Shown here: positions 42,798 to 52,033 of the stretch, one piece after another
How the letters are laid out: each line of letters begins with the position of its first letter
Position numbering within the stretch: the first letter of the stretch is position 1
Source of the DNA: Bacteroidales bacterium
GTDB lineage: Bacteria; Bacteroidota; Bacteroidia; Bacteroidales; UBA932
DNA: 64,000 nt
Direction: 5' to 3'
Assembly (NCBI GenBank): GCA_017477465.1
Contig: JAFUVU010000032.1
Coordinates: forward strand, 1-64,000
The notes under the pieces: generated by a model
The model's database searches: none
What the model was told of the DNA's origin: nothing
The model's input: the letters and a program-made list of their open reading frames with translations, nothing else
Made by a program: the position numbers and the translations under genes

Positions 42798-43541
42798 ATT
42801 GCGGTACTGGCTCGGAGTCATGCCGGTCTTCTTTTTGAAAAAGCGGGAGAAGTAGGACTGGTCTTCCAGCCCCGTCTTTTCTGCTATCTCAGAGATAGGG
42901 ACGGCCGGGTCTTTAAGCAATTGTTTGGCAAGATTCAGGCGGGCTATTTCTATCCAATCAATGGCTGTGCGGTGGGTGTGGTTCTTAACGGTTTTGTTTA
43001 AGTAGTTAGCCGTAACATTCAGTTTTGCAGCATATTCTGATACTGGGAGCGGGACAGCCTCTCTGTCAAATACCAGCTGCAGGAATTTTTCCGGTATTGC
43101 AGCTACGCGGTTATTGGTGCGAATCTGACTCAGGAGCAGATCCATACCGCTTTGCAGGAATTGTTTATCCTTGTCCTGGCATGCTATGAGCATACGGTTC
43201 ATCAGAGCTCCTACAAAAACTGCGTCGTCGAACCAGAAACTCTGCTGTACGGGCTGCTGCGAACGAAGTACTGGGTATGAAACGTCTTTGAGGAAATCCA
43301 GGCAGAAATAGCCGTCGAATCCCTTGCAGGCTTTGAAATGGCGTATAAGTATAGTGCTGTTCTCCGGGACTAAGATAAACTGCCCGGCGGTGATCAGGAA
43401 GCTCTTCTGATCAACTTCCACCAGCACTTCGCCTTCCATTAGGAAAGCAAAGGTGTATGCAGCAATCTTGTGAGGAATCACCTGCTGCGTTACTTCAAAT
43501 CCATCGACATTGATTGGACGTACGTTAATAAGAGGTTTCAT
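42789..43541 (-). CDS. AraC-family transcriptional regulator with cupin-type N-domain
   Basis: 250 aa. A sensory beta-barrel part (AYTFAFLMEGEVLVEVDQKS, GQFILVPENSTILIRHF) precedes the C-terminal double HTH (about 155-250) with LPVSEYAAKLNVTANYLN and ISEIAEKTGLEDQSYFSRFF, KKKTGMTPSQYR. Target is unknown; the DUF5686 gene lies 4 nt upstream in the same direction, so the two are probably co-transcribed. Confidence 0.9.
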   Translation of the reverse strand: MKPLINVRPINVDGFEVTQQVIPHKIAAYTFAFLMEGEVLVEVDQKSFLITAGQFILVPENSTILIRHFKACKGFDGYFCLDFLKDVSYPVLRSQQPVQQSFWFDDAVFVGALMNRMLIACQDKDKQFLQSGMDLLLSQIRTNNRVAAIPEKFLQLVFDREAVPLPVSEYAAKLNVTANYLNKTVKNHTHRTAIDWIEIARLNLAKQLLKDPAVPISEIAEKTGLEDQSYFSRFFKKKTGMTPSQYRNLK

Positions 43542-43545
43542 AGTT

Positions 43546-46020
43546 TTAGAATTCTACATCAATTCCTATATTGATACTGAGGTTTTTATTCTTTTCGGGC
43601 CGTCTGTGGGTTACGCGCCAGAAACAGTCCACTCTAAGGACTCTCAGAATGTTGGAAAGCCCTACTCCAAGTTCCACATAAGGTTTTTCCAGGGCACTGG
43701 TCTCCGGCAAAAGCTGCACAGGCGCATTCTCCCTGTTGGCAGGGGAAATTGTGCCCCAGGCGAAACGTGCCGTAACGACTTCTCTGAGATCGAGTTTTTT
43801 AATCAGGGGAATCTTTCCCAGGAAGAAGCCGTTGAAATTGTGCTCATAGTAACCAGCGATCCAGCGGTCCGATGCGAACTCGTAATAGTTCATGCAGGAG
43901 AAGGCGGTGCGGTCCATGAAGAAGGTTTGGTTTCCTTCATGCAGCTTTAGCAAAGGATAAGGCACGCTGCCCCAGATGGCACCTCCTTCCAAATAAAGGC
44001 GGGCAAAGCCGATGGCTGTGGAAGGAATTTTCCAAACCAGGTTTGCATCGGTTTTTATGTAAGGGACGGCGTCCGCTTCTATTCCGGGAATGCCTGCGGT
44101 AAAATTAAGTGTGAGAACCGGATATTTAGTGAATAAGTATGTCTTCTTGAAGTAGTTACGGTTTACCCTTTCGTCTTTTGAGAGGCGTACGCCAAGGTGC
44201 AGCTCATGAGTGGAGAAACTGTCCATCATGCTGTCATCGGCCCTTTTCAGATATACGTTGTCGTTGCCCCAGAGGCGCGAACTGGTCCACTCAAGCTCTG
44301 TATTCACGGAAGGGGAGAACTCGTGCTCATAGAGAATGTCCAGGGAGCGGAGCATGCTTTGCCGATTGGCGTGCGAGCGTGCCAGTATCGATGAAATGGT
44401 ATTCTGCGCAGTAAATACGCCCTTGCCGCTGCCCAGCTGCGTAAAGTCTTTCTTGAAGCTTACGGTGAGCTTTCGGGTCTTCTCGCGGTTGAACATATAT
44501 TCGGCCGTCAGTTCCCATTTGGGCATCCTGTCCTTGAAGCCGTAGGCGATATAGCCTCCGAGGCGCAGCTTTTTGGAAAACTCCTTTATCGTCCTGCCGC
44601 CGGCCATCAGTCTTAGGCCTTCCACGTCGTTGAAGACTATCGCGCGGGCTACCCTGCCAAACTCTACGCCCCAAGGCTTTACTTCATAATAACCGCCGAA
44701 AAGCGGCCTCATGATTCCGTAGGTCCATTTATAAACCGGCGTATCCTTTACATCGTCCACCATGTCGTAGATGCCCTGTTCGCGTTCACTGAGCGCGTAT
44801 GGCCTGGCCTGCTGCCAATAGGCTTCGTCTCCCTGAACGACATCGTGCATCACGACGGCTGCATCGGAGGACAGCACATCGGGATCTGTGACTTTTTCAA
44901 ATTTGGGGTAGTCGTAGGATATGTTTCTGTGCCCGAGGAAGGAGATAATCCTTGAATTGTCGCTCACTGAGATGGAAAAGTCGATGAAAAGACGCTCCTC
45001 GCCGTAGAACCAGCGCCCGTTTTCCAGGCGGCGGTTGGTCACGTCTATATTGATGTGCCGAATCCAGTTGACGTTGGAATTGGGCGACAGCGACACGTGC
45101 ACAGAGCGGATGCCGAAATCTTCGGCGTCTATTTGCATTTCTCCGTCCAGGGTGGGGGAAGTTACCAGCTTTTTGGGATGGAAGCGGAGTACGTATGTTT
45201 TGCGCCCTTCGACATTGAGGCTGTCAACAAGGAAGTAGTTGTAGAAAATGTGAGAAGCCGATGCCGCCGGGTTGGGGATTTCAAGGTTAAAAACGCCGAT
45301 GCTGCCTTTGTAGAAGTTGGTTTTGAGAAGATAGGCACCCGTGAACTGCCGGAAGAAGTTGTCTTCTTCCAGGCCTGAAATGCGGCTTGCGCGCATGACT
45401 TCCCGGTTGAAGCGGGGATCCTCCGAGTGGTAAACGTCGGTCACGTTTTCCGAAATCAGGGCAGGAAAATACGGCTTGCCGGTTATGGCCGATGTGTCGG
45501 CATATTGCTTTACGAAGCCTACGCTCTTTTTAAGCGGTCCCCAATCCAGGACTTCCTCCAGGTTGGTGACGTCGAATTCCATCTTGGAATATAGGCGCGA
45601 GTTCCAGTCCGGGGCGTTGTCCGGATCGTTTTCCGCGCGCTTTCTGTCAAGCTTGGCAAGTATGGAACGGATATAGCGGTTGTCTGGCTTGACAAGCGCC
45701 GCATTCAGCTGTTTGGGGTCCGGCCTTAGGGAGAAATTAATCTCGGAGAAGGAACCTTTCTGCACAGGATATGAAAGGCTTTCGTATCCTATGAGCTGGG
45801 CGGTGAGGACAGTAGCTTCCGCCGACCTTGTCTCCAGGCTGAACTTGCCGTCCATATCCGTAGAAATGCCGATTGTGGTTCCGTCGAAATAGACGCCGAC
45901 AAAGGGGAGAGGCTCTCCGGTTTCCGCATCTTTTACAATGCCTCTGACGCGGGTGCTTTGTGCAGCCGCGGACATTACATGCAGAAGAAGCAGGAATATG
46001 AGCCAGAACCTTGTCTTCAT
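43546..46020 (-). CDS. DUF5686-type outer-membrane protein with carboxypeptidase-like N-domain
   Basis: 824 aa. A signal peptide (LIFLLLLHVMSAAAQ) is followed by a CarboxypepD_reg-like domain (RVRGIVKDAETGEPLPFVGV, TTIGISTDMDGKFSLE) and a long region typical of DUF5686 (YIRSILAKLDRKRAEND, GVFNLEIPNPAASASHIFYN, YFLVDSLNVEGRKTYVLRFH), ending in a barrel-like C-terminus (NKNLSINIGIDVEF). Such proteins are found throughout the phylum; function unknown. Confidence 0.85.
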   Translation of the reverse strand: MKTRFWLIFLLLLHVMSAAAQSTRVRGIVKDAETGEPLPFVGVYFDGTTIGISTDMDGKFSLETRSAEATVLTAQLIGYESLSYPVQKGSFSEINFSLRPDPKQLNAALVKPDNRYIRSILAKLDRKRAENDPDNAPDWNSRLYSKMEFDVTNLEEVLDWGPLKKSVGFVKQYADTSAITGKPYFPALISENVTDVYHSEDPRFNREVMRASRISGLEEDNFFRQFTGAYLLKTNFYKGSIGVFNLEIPNPAASASHIFYNYFLVDSLNVEGRKTYVLRFHPKKLVTSPTLDGEMQIDAEDFGIRSVHVSLSPNSNVNWIRHINIDVTNRRLENGRWFYGEERLFIDFSISVSDNSRIISFLGHRNISYDYPKFEKVTDPDVLSSDAAVVMHDVVQGDEAYWQQARPYALSEREQGIYDMVDDVKDTPVYKWTYGIMRPLFGGYYEVKPWGVEFGRVARAIVFNDVEGLRLMAGGRTIKEFSKKLRLGGYIAYGFKDRMPKWELTAEYMFNREKTRKLTVSFKKDFTQLGSGKGVFTAQNTISSILARSHANRQSMLRSLDILYEHEFSPSVNTELEWTSSRLWGNDNVYLKRADDSMMDSFSTHELHLGVRLSKDERVNRNYFKKTYLFTKYPVLTLNFTAGIPGIEADAVPYIKTDANLVWKIPSTAIGFARLYLEGGAIWGSVPYPLLKLHEGNQTFFMDRTAFSCMNYYEFASDRWIAGYYEHNFNGFFLGKIPLIKKLDLREVVTARFAWGTISPANRENAPVQLLPETSALEKPYVELGVGLSNILRVLRVDCFWRVTHRRPEKNKNLSINIGIDVEF

Positions 46021-46024
46021 TCAA

Positions 46025-46055
46025 CAAAGGTAAGGCTTTTTGTTAAAAATACAAA
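46025..46055 (-). promoter_or_regulatory. Promoter of the DUF5686 gene, overlapping the SDR gene 3' end
   Basis: TTTG (46055-46052), 19-nt spacer, TACCTTTG (46032-46025) on the minus strand; the ATG follows 4 nt later. The minus-33 box lies inside the last codons of the SDR gene. Confidence 0.65.
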
Positions 46056-46852
46056 GCCCTGACGATAGCCAGCTTTAGTTTTTCAGGACATATACGTACT
46101 GCAAAACCTACTAATTTGTAGTCCAGGCGCGGGATGACGCGCGCTTTCATGTGCCTGCGCCTGAGCTGCCTCAGAATGACCTTGCCGATAACCTCCGGAC
46201 GCATTCCGTTCTTCTCGTCATGCTCTATCTTTGCCAGGTTGCGCTTTATGCTTTCTTTGTAGGGCGAAGACTCGTCCAATGCAGCCTTGTTCAGATGCCT
46301 GGCCTGGGTGAATCCGGTTGATACATCCCCTGGCAAAATGCTGCAGCATTCGATGCCGCTACCCATAAGCTCCATGGACAGGGTCTCGGTCAGTCTAAGA
46401 AGGGCCGATTTGGCCGCAACGTACAATCCTTGATAAGGCAATTCCAGGATGGCCATTACCGATGTGACCGTTATAATGCGACCATAGCCTTGGCGACGGA
46501 ATGTCGGCAGGCAGGCTTCGATAGTTTTCAGGGAGCCGAAGAAGGTGGTTTCCAGCTGCGCACGGGCCTCTTCCTCAAGCGTTCCTTCAATCGGCCCGTA
46601 AACGCCGTTTCCGGCATTGCAGATGACGGCGTCAAGATGCCCTTCGCGGGCGACGATATCGGCAACTGCCGCTTCTGTCATGGCTTGGTCGTTGACGTCC
46701 AGCTTTATAGGGATGACACCTTCGCATGGCGTCTCTACGGTGCCTCTGCGGCTGCCAGCATATACCTTTATGCCGGCCGATGCCAATATACGGGCAGTTG
46801 CAGCGCCGATTCCGCTGCTTCCTCCGGTCAGGAGAACTGTCTTTACTTCCAT
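46043..46852 (-). CDS. Short-chain dehydrogenase/reductase
   Basis: A 269-aa classical SDR: cofactor motif TGGSSGIGAATA (about 9-20), NAGNGVYG, Ser131, and the catalytic Tyr144-x3-Lys148 in YVAAK. The C-terminal ~80 residues are helical and basic (RRRHMKARVIPRLDYK). Substrate unknown; it overlaps the acyltransferase gene by 10 nt, suggesting a role in lipid metabolism. Confidence 0.9.
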   Translation of the reverse strand: MEVKTVLLTGGSSGIGAATARILASAGIKVYAGSRRGTVETPCEGVIPIKLDVNDQAMTEAAVADIVAREGHLDAVICNAGNGVYGPIEGTLEEEARAQLETTFFGSLKTIEACLPTFRRQGYGRIITVTSVMAILELPYQGLYVAAKSALLRLTETLSMELMGSGIECCSILPGDVSTGFTQARHLNKAALDESSPYKESIKRNLAKIEHDEKNGMRPEVIGKVILRQLRRRHMKARVIPRLDYKLVGFAVRICPEKLKLAIVRALYF

Positions 46853-47700
46853 AACTCCGATCTTTTAATAAAGTGGTCCGGCATCGGCATATCGTAAACG
46901 CTTTTGCGCAGAAATGACTTGAATTCCTCTTCCGGGACCGCGTCCTGCTCCTCCACGCTGATTACCTGGCCGATTCCCATCCGGTGAACGCTGCCTTTTT
47001 TGTTGTGCACCTCGTGGAAGAGACGCACAAAGCGTATCCTGTAATCGATGAGGCCGAGCAGATAATAGAACATGGAGTTCCTGTCGAAAAAGCGGATGGG
47101 GACTATCGGGACGCGGGCTTTGCGGATAAGGCGTATCGCCGCATCCTGCCAATCCCTTTCGCTGATAGTCCATCCTTCGCGGGGCTTGAGATCGGCCACG
47201 GCGCCGGAGGGGAAAATTGCAAGCGGCTCGCCGTTACGCAGCTGCAGAAGGGCGTTTTTTACGCCGTTGATGCTGGTGCTGGTGGTATCGTGGGACTTTA
47301 CCGTTGGATTGACCGAGATGAAGTTGGGGGCGAGTCCACGGATGTACATAAGCATCTGATTCACCATTACCTTCACCTGTGGGCGCACATGGCCGATGAC
47401 ATCCACGAGGCAAATCCCGTCGATATGTCCGTAAACGTGGTTCGCTATCACGATGAACGGGCCATCCGGAAATTGAAGGCGCTCCGGATTTCCTATAAGG
47501 AAGTCTATGCCTATCTGGTCGATGATGCCTTTGGCAAAATCGGGCCCGGGGGCAATTCCGGCCTTGTCCACGGCGTCGTGGATTTGGTTTACATAGCGGA
47601 TCCCCGTTACTCGTAGGGCAAGCTTGTAAAGAATACGGCCCAGTTTACCCTTGAACAGGGGAGAGAGTTCGGCGGCCTGCTCCGCGCTTAGGACAAGCAT
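46843..47700 (-). CDS. PlsC-like 1-acyl-glycerol-phosphate/lyso-lipid acyltransferase (GlsA/OlsA-like)
   Basis: 285 aa. The acyltransferase motif I is IANHVYGHIDG and motif III is AIFPSGAV; block IV-like VPIVPIRFFDRN follows. The N-terminus has no clear membrane helix. Bacteroidetes proteins of this type act as O-acyltransferases of glycine lipids or as lysophospholipid acyltransferases. An OlsB/GlsB-like N-acyltransferase is encoded about 1.5 kb away (49247-50221), which favours a glycine-lipid role, but this is inference. Confidence 0.8.
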   Translation of the reverse strand: MLVLSAEQAAELSPLFKGKLGRILYKLALRVTGIRYVNQIHDAVDKAGIAPGPDFAKGIIDQIGIDFLIGNPERLQFPDGPFIVIANHVYGHIDGICLVDVIGHVRPQVKVMVNQMLMYIRGLAPNFISVNPTVKSHDTTSTSINGVKNALLQLRNGEPLAIFPSGAVADLKPREGWTISERDWQDAAIRLIRKARVPIVPIRFFDRNSMFYYLLGLIDYRIRFVRLFHEVHNKKGSVHRMGIGQVISVEEQDAVPEEEFKSFLRKSVYDMPMPDHFIKRSELWK

Positions 47701-47706
47701 GACTTT

Positions 47707-48417
47707 TTATTCTTCTTTTTTCTTGAGAGGGTCTATCTTGGAGTAATACTTGGCGTCTTTGAAGAAGCCGATGAGATAGAAGATGAAAATAAGCAGCGCA
47801 ATGGCAACGGCGAAGTAGTCAAACAGGCCGACCATGAAATTGTTGTTGAAGAGGGTGATGGGGCGCTTCCACTCGCTCAGCCATGGAATATACATGAAGC
47901 AGATGTTGATCAGAAGCAGGATTACCCTGAATTCGGTGGGTCCAAGACCGCCGTAAGTGAGGCGCATTTCACCTTTCAGGTGGCAGTCTATGTAAACGTA
48001 GATGCTGATCATGAAATAAGCCACCAGAGCCAGCATGGCGAAGGACATATTGATCAGCGGACTGCATCCTACGCCGATGAACATGATGGTTTCGTTGATT
48101 ACATCGACATTGTGGTCGATGAAAAAACCGTAGGTTTTGCGCTGGGTGCCGCGGACGCGGGCCAGGCTGCCGTCCAGAGAGTCTCCGAACCAGTTGAGGA
48201 ACAGTCCGAAGCAGGAGAGCCACATCCACTTGAGGTTCAAGTTGGAAAGGGCGTAACCGAGGGCCATGATGAGTGACCCGAGGAAGCCCACGAATGTGAG
48301 CATATCGGAATTGACCCAGGCGGGCATTCTTTCAGCCAGCCATACAAGGACTTTCTTTTCGTATGGATTCAGGATGGATGTCTGAATCCTCTGGGCTTGT
48401 TTTCTTTCTTCGTCCAT
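47707..48417 (-). CDS. CDP-alcohol phosphatidyltransferase family protein
   Basis: A 236-aa membrane protein with the signature DG-x2-AR-x8-G-x3-D-x3-D seen as DGSLARVRGTQRKTYGFF then IDHNVD. Membrane helices cover most of the rest. The head-group acceptor cannot be read from sequence. Starts 28 nt after a TACTTTTG minus-7 box, 6 nt before the acyltransferase gene. Confidence 0.9.
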   Translation of the reverse strand: MDEERKQAQRIQTSILNPYEKKVLVWLAERMPAWVNSDMLTFVGFLGSLIMALGYALSNLNLKWMWLSCFGLFLNWFGDSLDGSLARVRGTQRKTYGFFIDHNVDVINETIMFIGVGCSPLINMSFAMLALVAYFMISIYVYIDCHLKGEMRLTYGGLGPTEFRVILLLINICFMYIPWLSEWKRPITLFNNNFMVGLFDYFAVAIALLIFIFYLIGFFKDAKYYSKIDPLKKKEE

Positions 48418-48444
48418 TATGGGATACGATTTAGGTTTAACCTA

Positions 48445-48452
48445 CAAAAGTA
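48445..48452 (-). promoter_or_regulatory. Minus-7 box of the CDP-alcohol transferase/acyltransferase/SDR operon
   Basis: TACTTTTG on the minus strand, fitting TAnnTTTG, 27 nt before the ATG at 48417. Confidence 0.5.
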
Positions 48453-48538
48453 GCAATTATTTCCCGTACCTTGATAATAAAACGTCTTAAATGGCAGAAA
48501 ATAGAGCGTTTTTGTACAAAAAATCGTATATTTACACT

Positions 48539-49246
48539 ATGAAAAAGCAGCAATTTGGGATTCTGTCGGCAGGTGCGCTGGCTGTTCTTGGTCTGATAAT
48601 CTGGGGTGTCGTCTCTTTGCGCAGCTGCGTTCAGGAAAAACGCTGGCTCGCCCTCGGCCCCATCGAGAACCATCCGGTTCGCATCTACGATGTAAAGTTC
48701 GCAAGGGAGTTCAATGACATGAACGATGTCCAGCTCGCGGTGGCTCAGGCCATCGGCGTGCCGCCCGTTGCCGACAGGGAAGCGGCGGAGAAGCTTAAAA
48801 CAAGCCTCGTAAAGCTTGAAGACACCGACACCTACGTGATAGATTCCCTGACGCACTCCATCCCGTATCTGATTCCGTCGGCAAAGGAATTGCTGGACAG
48901 AATCGGGCGCAATTTCCAGGACTCGCTCTCGGCGAAAGGTTTGAACCCTAATAAGTTGGTCGTCACTTCAGTACTGAGGACAGAGGCCGATGTCGCCCGC
49001 CTCCGGCGCCGCAATGTCAATGCTTCGGAGAATTCCACGCATCGCTATGGCACCACTTTCGACCTCTCCTACTGGCGCTATGATAAGGTGCCGGAACTAA
49101 GAGGACGCCCTTACGAGGACGTCCCTCCGGAATATCTCAGGGCCACTCTAAGTCAAGTTCTCAAGGACTTGCACGATGAGCCCGGAGTATGTTACATCAA
49201 GTACGAACGTAAGCAGAACTGCTTTCACATTACCGTCCGGCGCTGA
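48539..49246 (+). CDS. DUF5715 membrane-anchored protein, M15-peptidase-like
   Basis: 235 aa from the ATG at 48539. One N-terminal helix (FGILSAGALAVLGLIIWGVV) anchors it. The conserved segment SVLRTEADVARLRRRNVNAS, ENSTHRYGTTFDLSY has the SxHxxGxxxD pattern of M15 DD/LD-carboxypeptidases, and CFHITVR near the end provides a further His. Function as a peptidoglycan peptidase is plausible, not shown. Its stop directly abuts the stop of the convergent gene. Confidence 0.75.
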   Translation: MKKQQFGILSAGALAVLGLIIWGVVSLRSCVQEKRWLALGPIENHPVRIYDVKFAREFNDMNDVQLAVAQAIGVPPVADREAAEKLKTSLVKLEDTDTYVIDSLTHSIPYLIPSAKELLDRIGRNFQDSLSAKGLNPNKLVVTSVLRTEADVARLRRRNVNASENSTHRYGTTFDLSYWRYDKVPELRGRPYEDVPPEYLRATLSQVLKDLHDEPGVCYIKYERKQNCFHITVRR

Positions 49247-50221
49247 TTATTTTTTCTGGAAACGGCTCAGAAGATTGCGGATATGCCTCCGGCCCAGTTC
49301 CACGAAGCTGTCGGAATGACGCTGGCGCTTTTCCGGGTACATGTCTTCGAAGTCTATGAGCAGGCCGGAGTCGTAAACATCGCCGAATTCGTCATTTATG
49401 CCGGTGCCGAAGAATATCATGCTGGGCGAAAGGTTCATGTAGGTGTTCACGAGCGGGGGAATGGACACTCCGAGCTTGAGCACTTCCGCTTTAAGCACGC
49501 GGTAGGCATCCTTGAATCCAAGGCCTTTGAACAGGCGTACAAAGCGGGCCGGCTGCTGGACTTTCACCTCTTTTCTGATATGGAGAAGATGCCTTTTCTT
49601 GCCGAAGTATTTGGTGAGAAAGTACATGATCATCTCGCGTGCTTCTTCGGGATACTCCTGATAGATAGTGGCTTTTCCAAAGAAATAGCGTATGCGCTTT
49701 TTGTAAAGGACACCGAGGGCGCCGATGCCGTCGAAAAGATTGTCCAAAGCGTACAGGCTCTTGGAACCGGCCTTGGAGCTCTGGTACTCAACCGATACGA
49801 AAGACCTGCCCAGTTCCATTGTCTTGGGAAGATAGTCTTTGATGAACTTGCGCGAAAACTCGAACATGTGGGACGATGTCAGGATGGGCTGGCCGTTTCT
49901 GTCAAAGACAGCATCGTCGCATAGGCAGAAACGGTAGCCGCCGATGATTTCCCGGGCCTCGGGATCCCACAGGACCAGCTGTTTGTAGCCGTAGGCGGGG
50001 TCGATGTCGAATTTGTCGATGTCAAGGGGGTTGCCGGTGCCGCCGCCGTCGTTTCTGAATGCTATTTCTCTCAGTCGGCCTATTTCGCGGATTACATTCG
50101 TTGATTCCGGGCCGACTACATACAGTTCGTTGCCTGCCCGATTGGTTGTGCGGAGCAGGGTATTGACATTCAGTTCCGTTTTCAAGGCTTCCCTGTCAAC
50201 GGCCTCAATGATAGGTTTCAT
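49247..50221 (-). CDS. OlsB/GlsB-like GNAT N-acyltransferase (N-acyl amino acid synthesis)
   Basis: 324 aa from the ATG at 50221 (MKPIIEAVDREALKTELNVN). The long-chain N-acyltransferase fold (hemolysin-like, PF13444 type) is indicated by IGRLREIAFRNDGGGTG, KQLVLWDPEAREIIGGYRFC, MELGRSFV and PPLVNTYMNLSPSMIFFGTG. In Bacteroides GlsB acylates glycine as the first step of glycine/flavolipin synthesis. The upstream extension to 50275 overlaps the GtrA promoter and is rejected. Convergent with DUF5715 with zero gap. Confidence 0.85.
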   Translation of the reverse strand: MKPIIEAVDREALKTELNVNTLLRTTNRAGNELYVVGPESTNVIREIGRLREIAFRNDGGGTGNPLDIDKFDIDPAYGYKQLVLWDPEAREIIGGYRFCLCDDAVFDRNGQPILTSSHMFEFSRKFIKDYLPKTMELGRSFVSVEYQSSKAGSKSLYALDNLFDGIGALGVLYKKRIRYFFGKATIYQEYPEEAREMIMYFLTKYFGKKRHLLHIRKEVKVQQPARFVRLFKGLGFKDAYRVLKAEVLKLGVSIPPLVNTYMNLSPSMIFFGTGINDEFGDVYDSGLLIDFEDMYPEKRQRHSDSFVELGRRHIRNLLSRFQKK

Positions 50222-50259
50222 GGTACTCACGTCAATTCTGAGCGCTAATTTAATCCAAT

Positions 50260-50291
50260 TTTGGGACAATAACAAAATATTCGTATCTTTG
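50260..50291 (+). promoter_or_regulatory. Promoter of the GtrA gene
   Basis: TTTG (50260-50263), 20-nt spacer, TATCTTTG (50284-50291), a full-consensus Bacteroidetes promoter 19 nt before the ATG at 50311. Confidence 0.75.
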
Positions 50292-50310
50292 CAAATCCCG
50301 ATAGGCTCGT

Positions 50311-50781
50311 ATGAAACGTAGTTGGAAAGAGTTATTGTCTAAATTTGTGATGTTTGTCCTCACCAGCAGTGCGGGCACTGTCGTGGATTTGGGCCTCCAC
50401 TGGGTGTTGAGCAACTTCATCTTCAAGGGCAACTACTGGGGCAGCTACTGGATAGCGCCCACAATATCCTTCGAAGTGGCCGCCATTACAAATTTCTGCA
50501 TTGCATATTTCTTCGTCTGGAAGGAAAGAATCACCAACAGGGGCACACGCTCTTTTTTCCGTCATCTGGCGGGCTACAATGCAACAACAATCGGCGCCTA
50601 TCTCATAAAGCTGTTGGCCATGCAGGGCATCCATTTCATTTTCCTGCATTTCGGCTGGCTGCAGGACTGGTCCTTCGAACCTGTACTGTGCAACCTCCTC
50701 GGCCTGTTCTTCAGCGGCAGTTTCAACTTCGTAATGAGCGAATTTGTGATTTTCAACAAAACCGGCAAAAAAGACAACTAG
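50311..50781 (+). CDS. GtrA-family membrane protein
   Basis: 156 aa with four predicted helices (FVMFVLTSSAGTVVDLGLHW, IAPTISFEVAAITNFCIAYF, ATTIGAYLIKLLAMQGIHF, LCNLLGLFFSGSFNFVMSEF). The ITNFCIAYFFVWK pattern is the GtrA hallmark. Such proteins flip or facilitate polyprenyl-linked sugars. Followed by the PPi-PFK gene after 21 nt. Confidence 0.9.
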   Translation: MKRSWKELLSKFVMFVLTSSAGTVVDLGLHWVLSNFIFKGNYWGSYWIAPTISFEVAAITNFCIAYFFVWKERITNRGTRSFFRHLAGYNATTIGAYLIKLLAMQGIHFIFLHFGWLQDWSFEPVLCNLLGLFFSGSFNFVMSEFVIFNKTGKKDN

Positions 50782-50802
50782 TCATTTATTCACAAGTATA
50801 AC

Positions 50803-52032
50803 ATGAAAGATTCCATCATTATTCTCTGCGGTGGCGGCCCGGCTCCGGGCATGAACACCGTTGTCATGTCTGTTGCCAAGACATTTCTCTCGAACGGTTA
50901 TAGGGTAATCGGCCTTCATGGCGGTTACAGCGGTCTTTTCAGCAAGTCCCCTCGCACCGAAGAAATCGATTTCTTCAAAGCCGACGCCTATTTCAACCGT
51001 GGTGGCAGCTACCTGCAGATGAGCCGTTTCAAGCCCACCGACAAAGATTTCGAAGAAAACTTCAACCTTGGCCTTTTCCAGGAAAACAATATCAAGTTGC
51101 TGGTAACAGTAGGTGGTGACGACACCGCCTCCACCGCAAACCGTATCGCCAAGTTCCTGGAAGCCAAGCAATACCCCATCCACAACATCCACGTCCCCAA
51201 GACAATCGACAACGACCTTCCTCTTCCCGACAACGCCCCTACCTTCGGCTTCAACTCGGCAAAGAATGAAGGCGCACACCTTGCACGCACTGTCTATGAG
51301 GATGCCCGCACAAGTGGCAACTGGCTCATTATCAGCGCCATGGGCCGCAGCGCCGGCCACCTTGCCCTCGGCATCGGCGAGGCTACCCATTGCCCCATGA
51401 CCATCATCCCCGAGATGTTCAACAAGACCGAAATCACCCTTGACAAGATTGTGAAGCTGGCCCTTTCCGCCATTCTCAAGCGCAACATCCTTGGCATCCC
51501 TTATGGCACCGTGGTTGTCGCGGAAGGCGTTTTCCACGATTTGGACCCTCAGGAAATCAAGAACGCAGGTGTCTCGATGACCTACGACGAGCACGGCCAC
51601 CCCGAGCTTGGCAAAATCTCCAAGGCTGTCCTGTTCAACGACATCCTCGAAAAGGAATTCAAGAAAATCGGCCTGAAAGTCAAGACCCGCCCTGTGGAGA
51701 TCGGTTACGATGTCCGCTGCCAGGATCCCATCGCTTTCGACCTTACCTATTGCTCCGAGCTTGCAATGGGCGCATACGAACTCTTCCGCAAAGGCGAGAC
51801 CGGCTGCATGGTTTATGTCGATTCCTTCGGCGAGGCCAAGCCCCTGTATCTCAAAGACCTCCAAGGTGCCGACGGCAAGATTCCTCCGCGTCGCGTCAAC
51901 ATCGACGGCGGTACTGCCCAGAACTATTTCAACCACATCTGCCACTTCATCACTGAGGCCGACTATGAGGCCGCCAAGAAGTACGTAGCCGATCCTGAAT
52001 CCTACGACTTCAAGAAGATCTTGAACTGGTAG
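50803..52032 (+). CDS. pfp: Diphosphate (PPi)-dependent phosphofructokinase
   Basis: A 409-aa PFK. Asp106-Asp107 in VGGDDTAS (GGDD in place of the GGDG of ATP enzymes) and PKTIDND (132-138, catalytic Asp) are the residues associated with PPi as phosphoryl donor. GGGPAPGMN binds the phosphates; MGRSAGHLALGIG is conserved. It interconverts fructose 6-phosphate and fructose 1,6-bisphosphate reversibly. The next gene (GH13) starts 1 nt after its stop. Confidence 0.92.
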   Translation: MKDSIIILCGGGPAPGMNTVVMSVAKTFLSNGYRVIGLHGGYSGLFSKSPRTEEIDFFKADAYFNRGGSYLQMSRFKPTDKDFEENFNLGLFQENNIKLLVTVGGDDTASTANRIAKFLEAKQYPIHNIHVPKTIDNDLPLPDNAPTFGFNSAKNEGAHLARTVYEDARTSGNWLIISAMGRSAGHLALGIGEATHCPMTIIPEMFNKTEITLDKIVKLALSAILKRNILGIPYGTVVVAEGVFHDLDPQEIKNAGVSMTYDEHGHPELGKISKAVLFNDILEKEFKKIGLKVKTRPVEIGYDVRCQDPIAFDLTYCSELAMGAYELFRKGETGCMVYVDSFGEAKPLYLKDLQGADGKIPPRRVNIDGGTAQNYFNHICHFITEADYEAAKKYVADPESYDFKKILNW

Positions 52033-52033
52033 A

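Noticed and set aside
50782-51945. 387-aa open frame antisense to the PPi-PFK gene
   Set aside because: It is the reverse-frame shadow of a strongly conserved gene with GC-biased third positions; composition (GVD, VVG, EVF repeats) is typical of such shadows and no family is recognisable.
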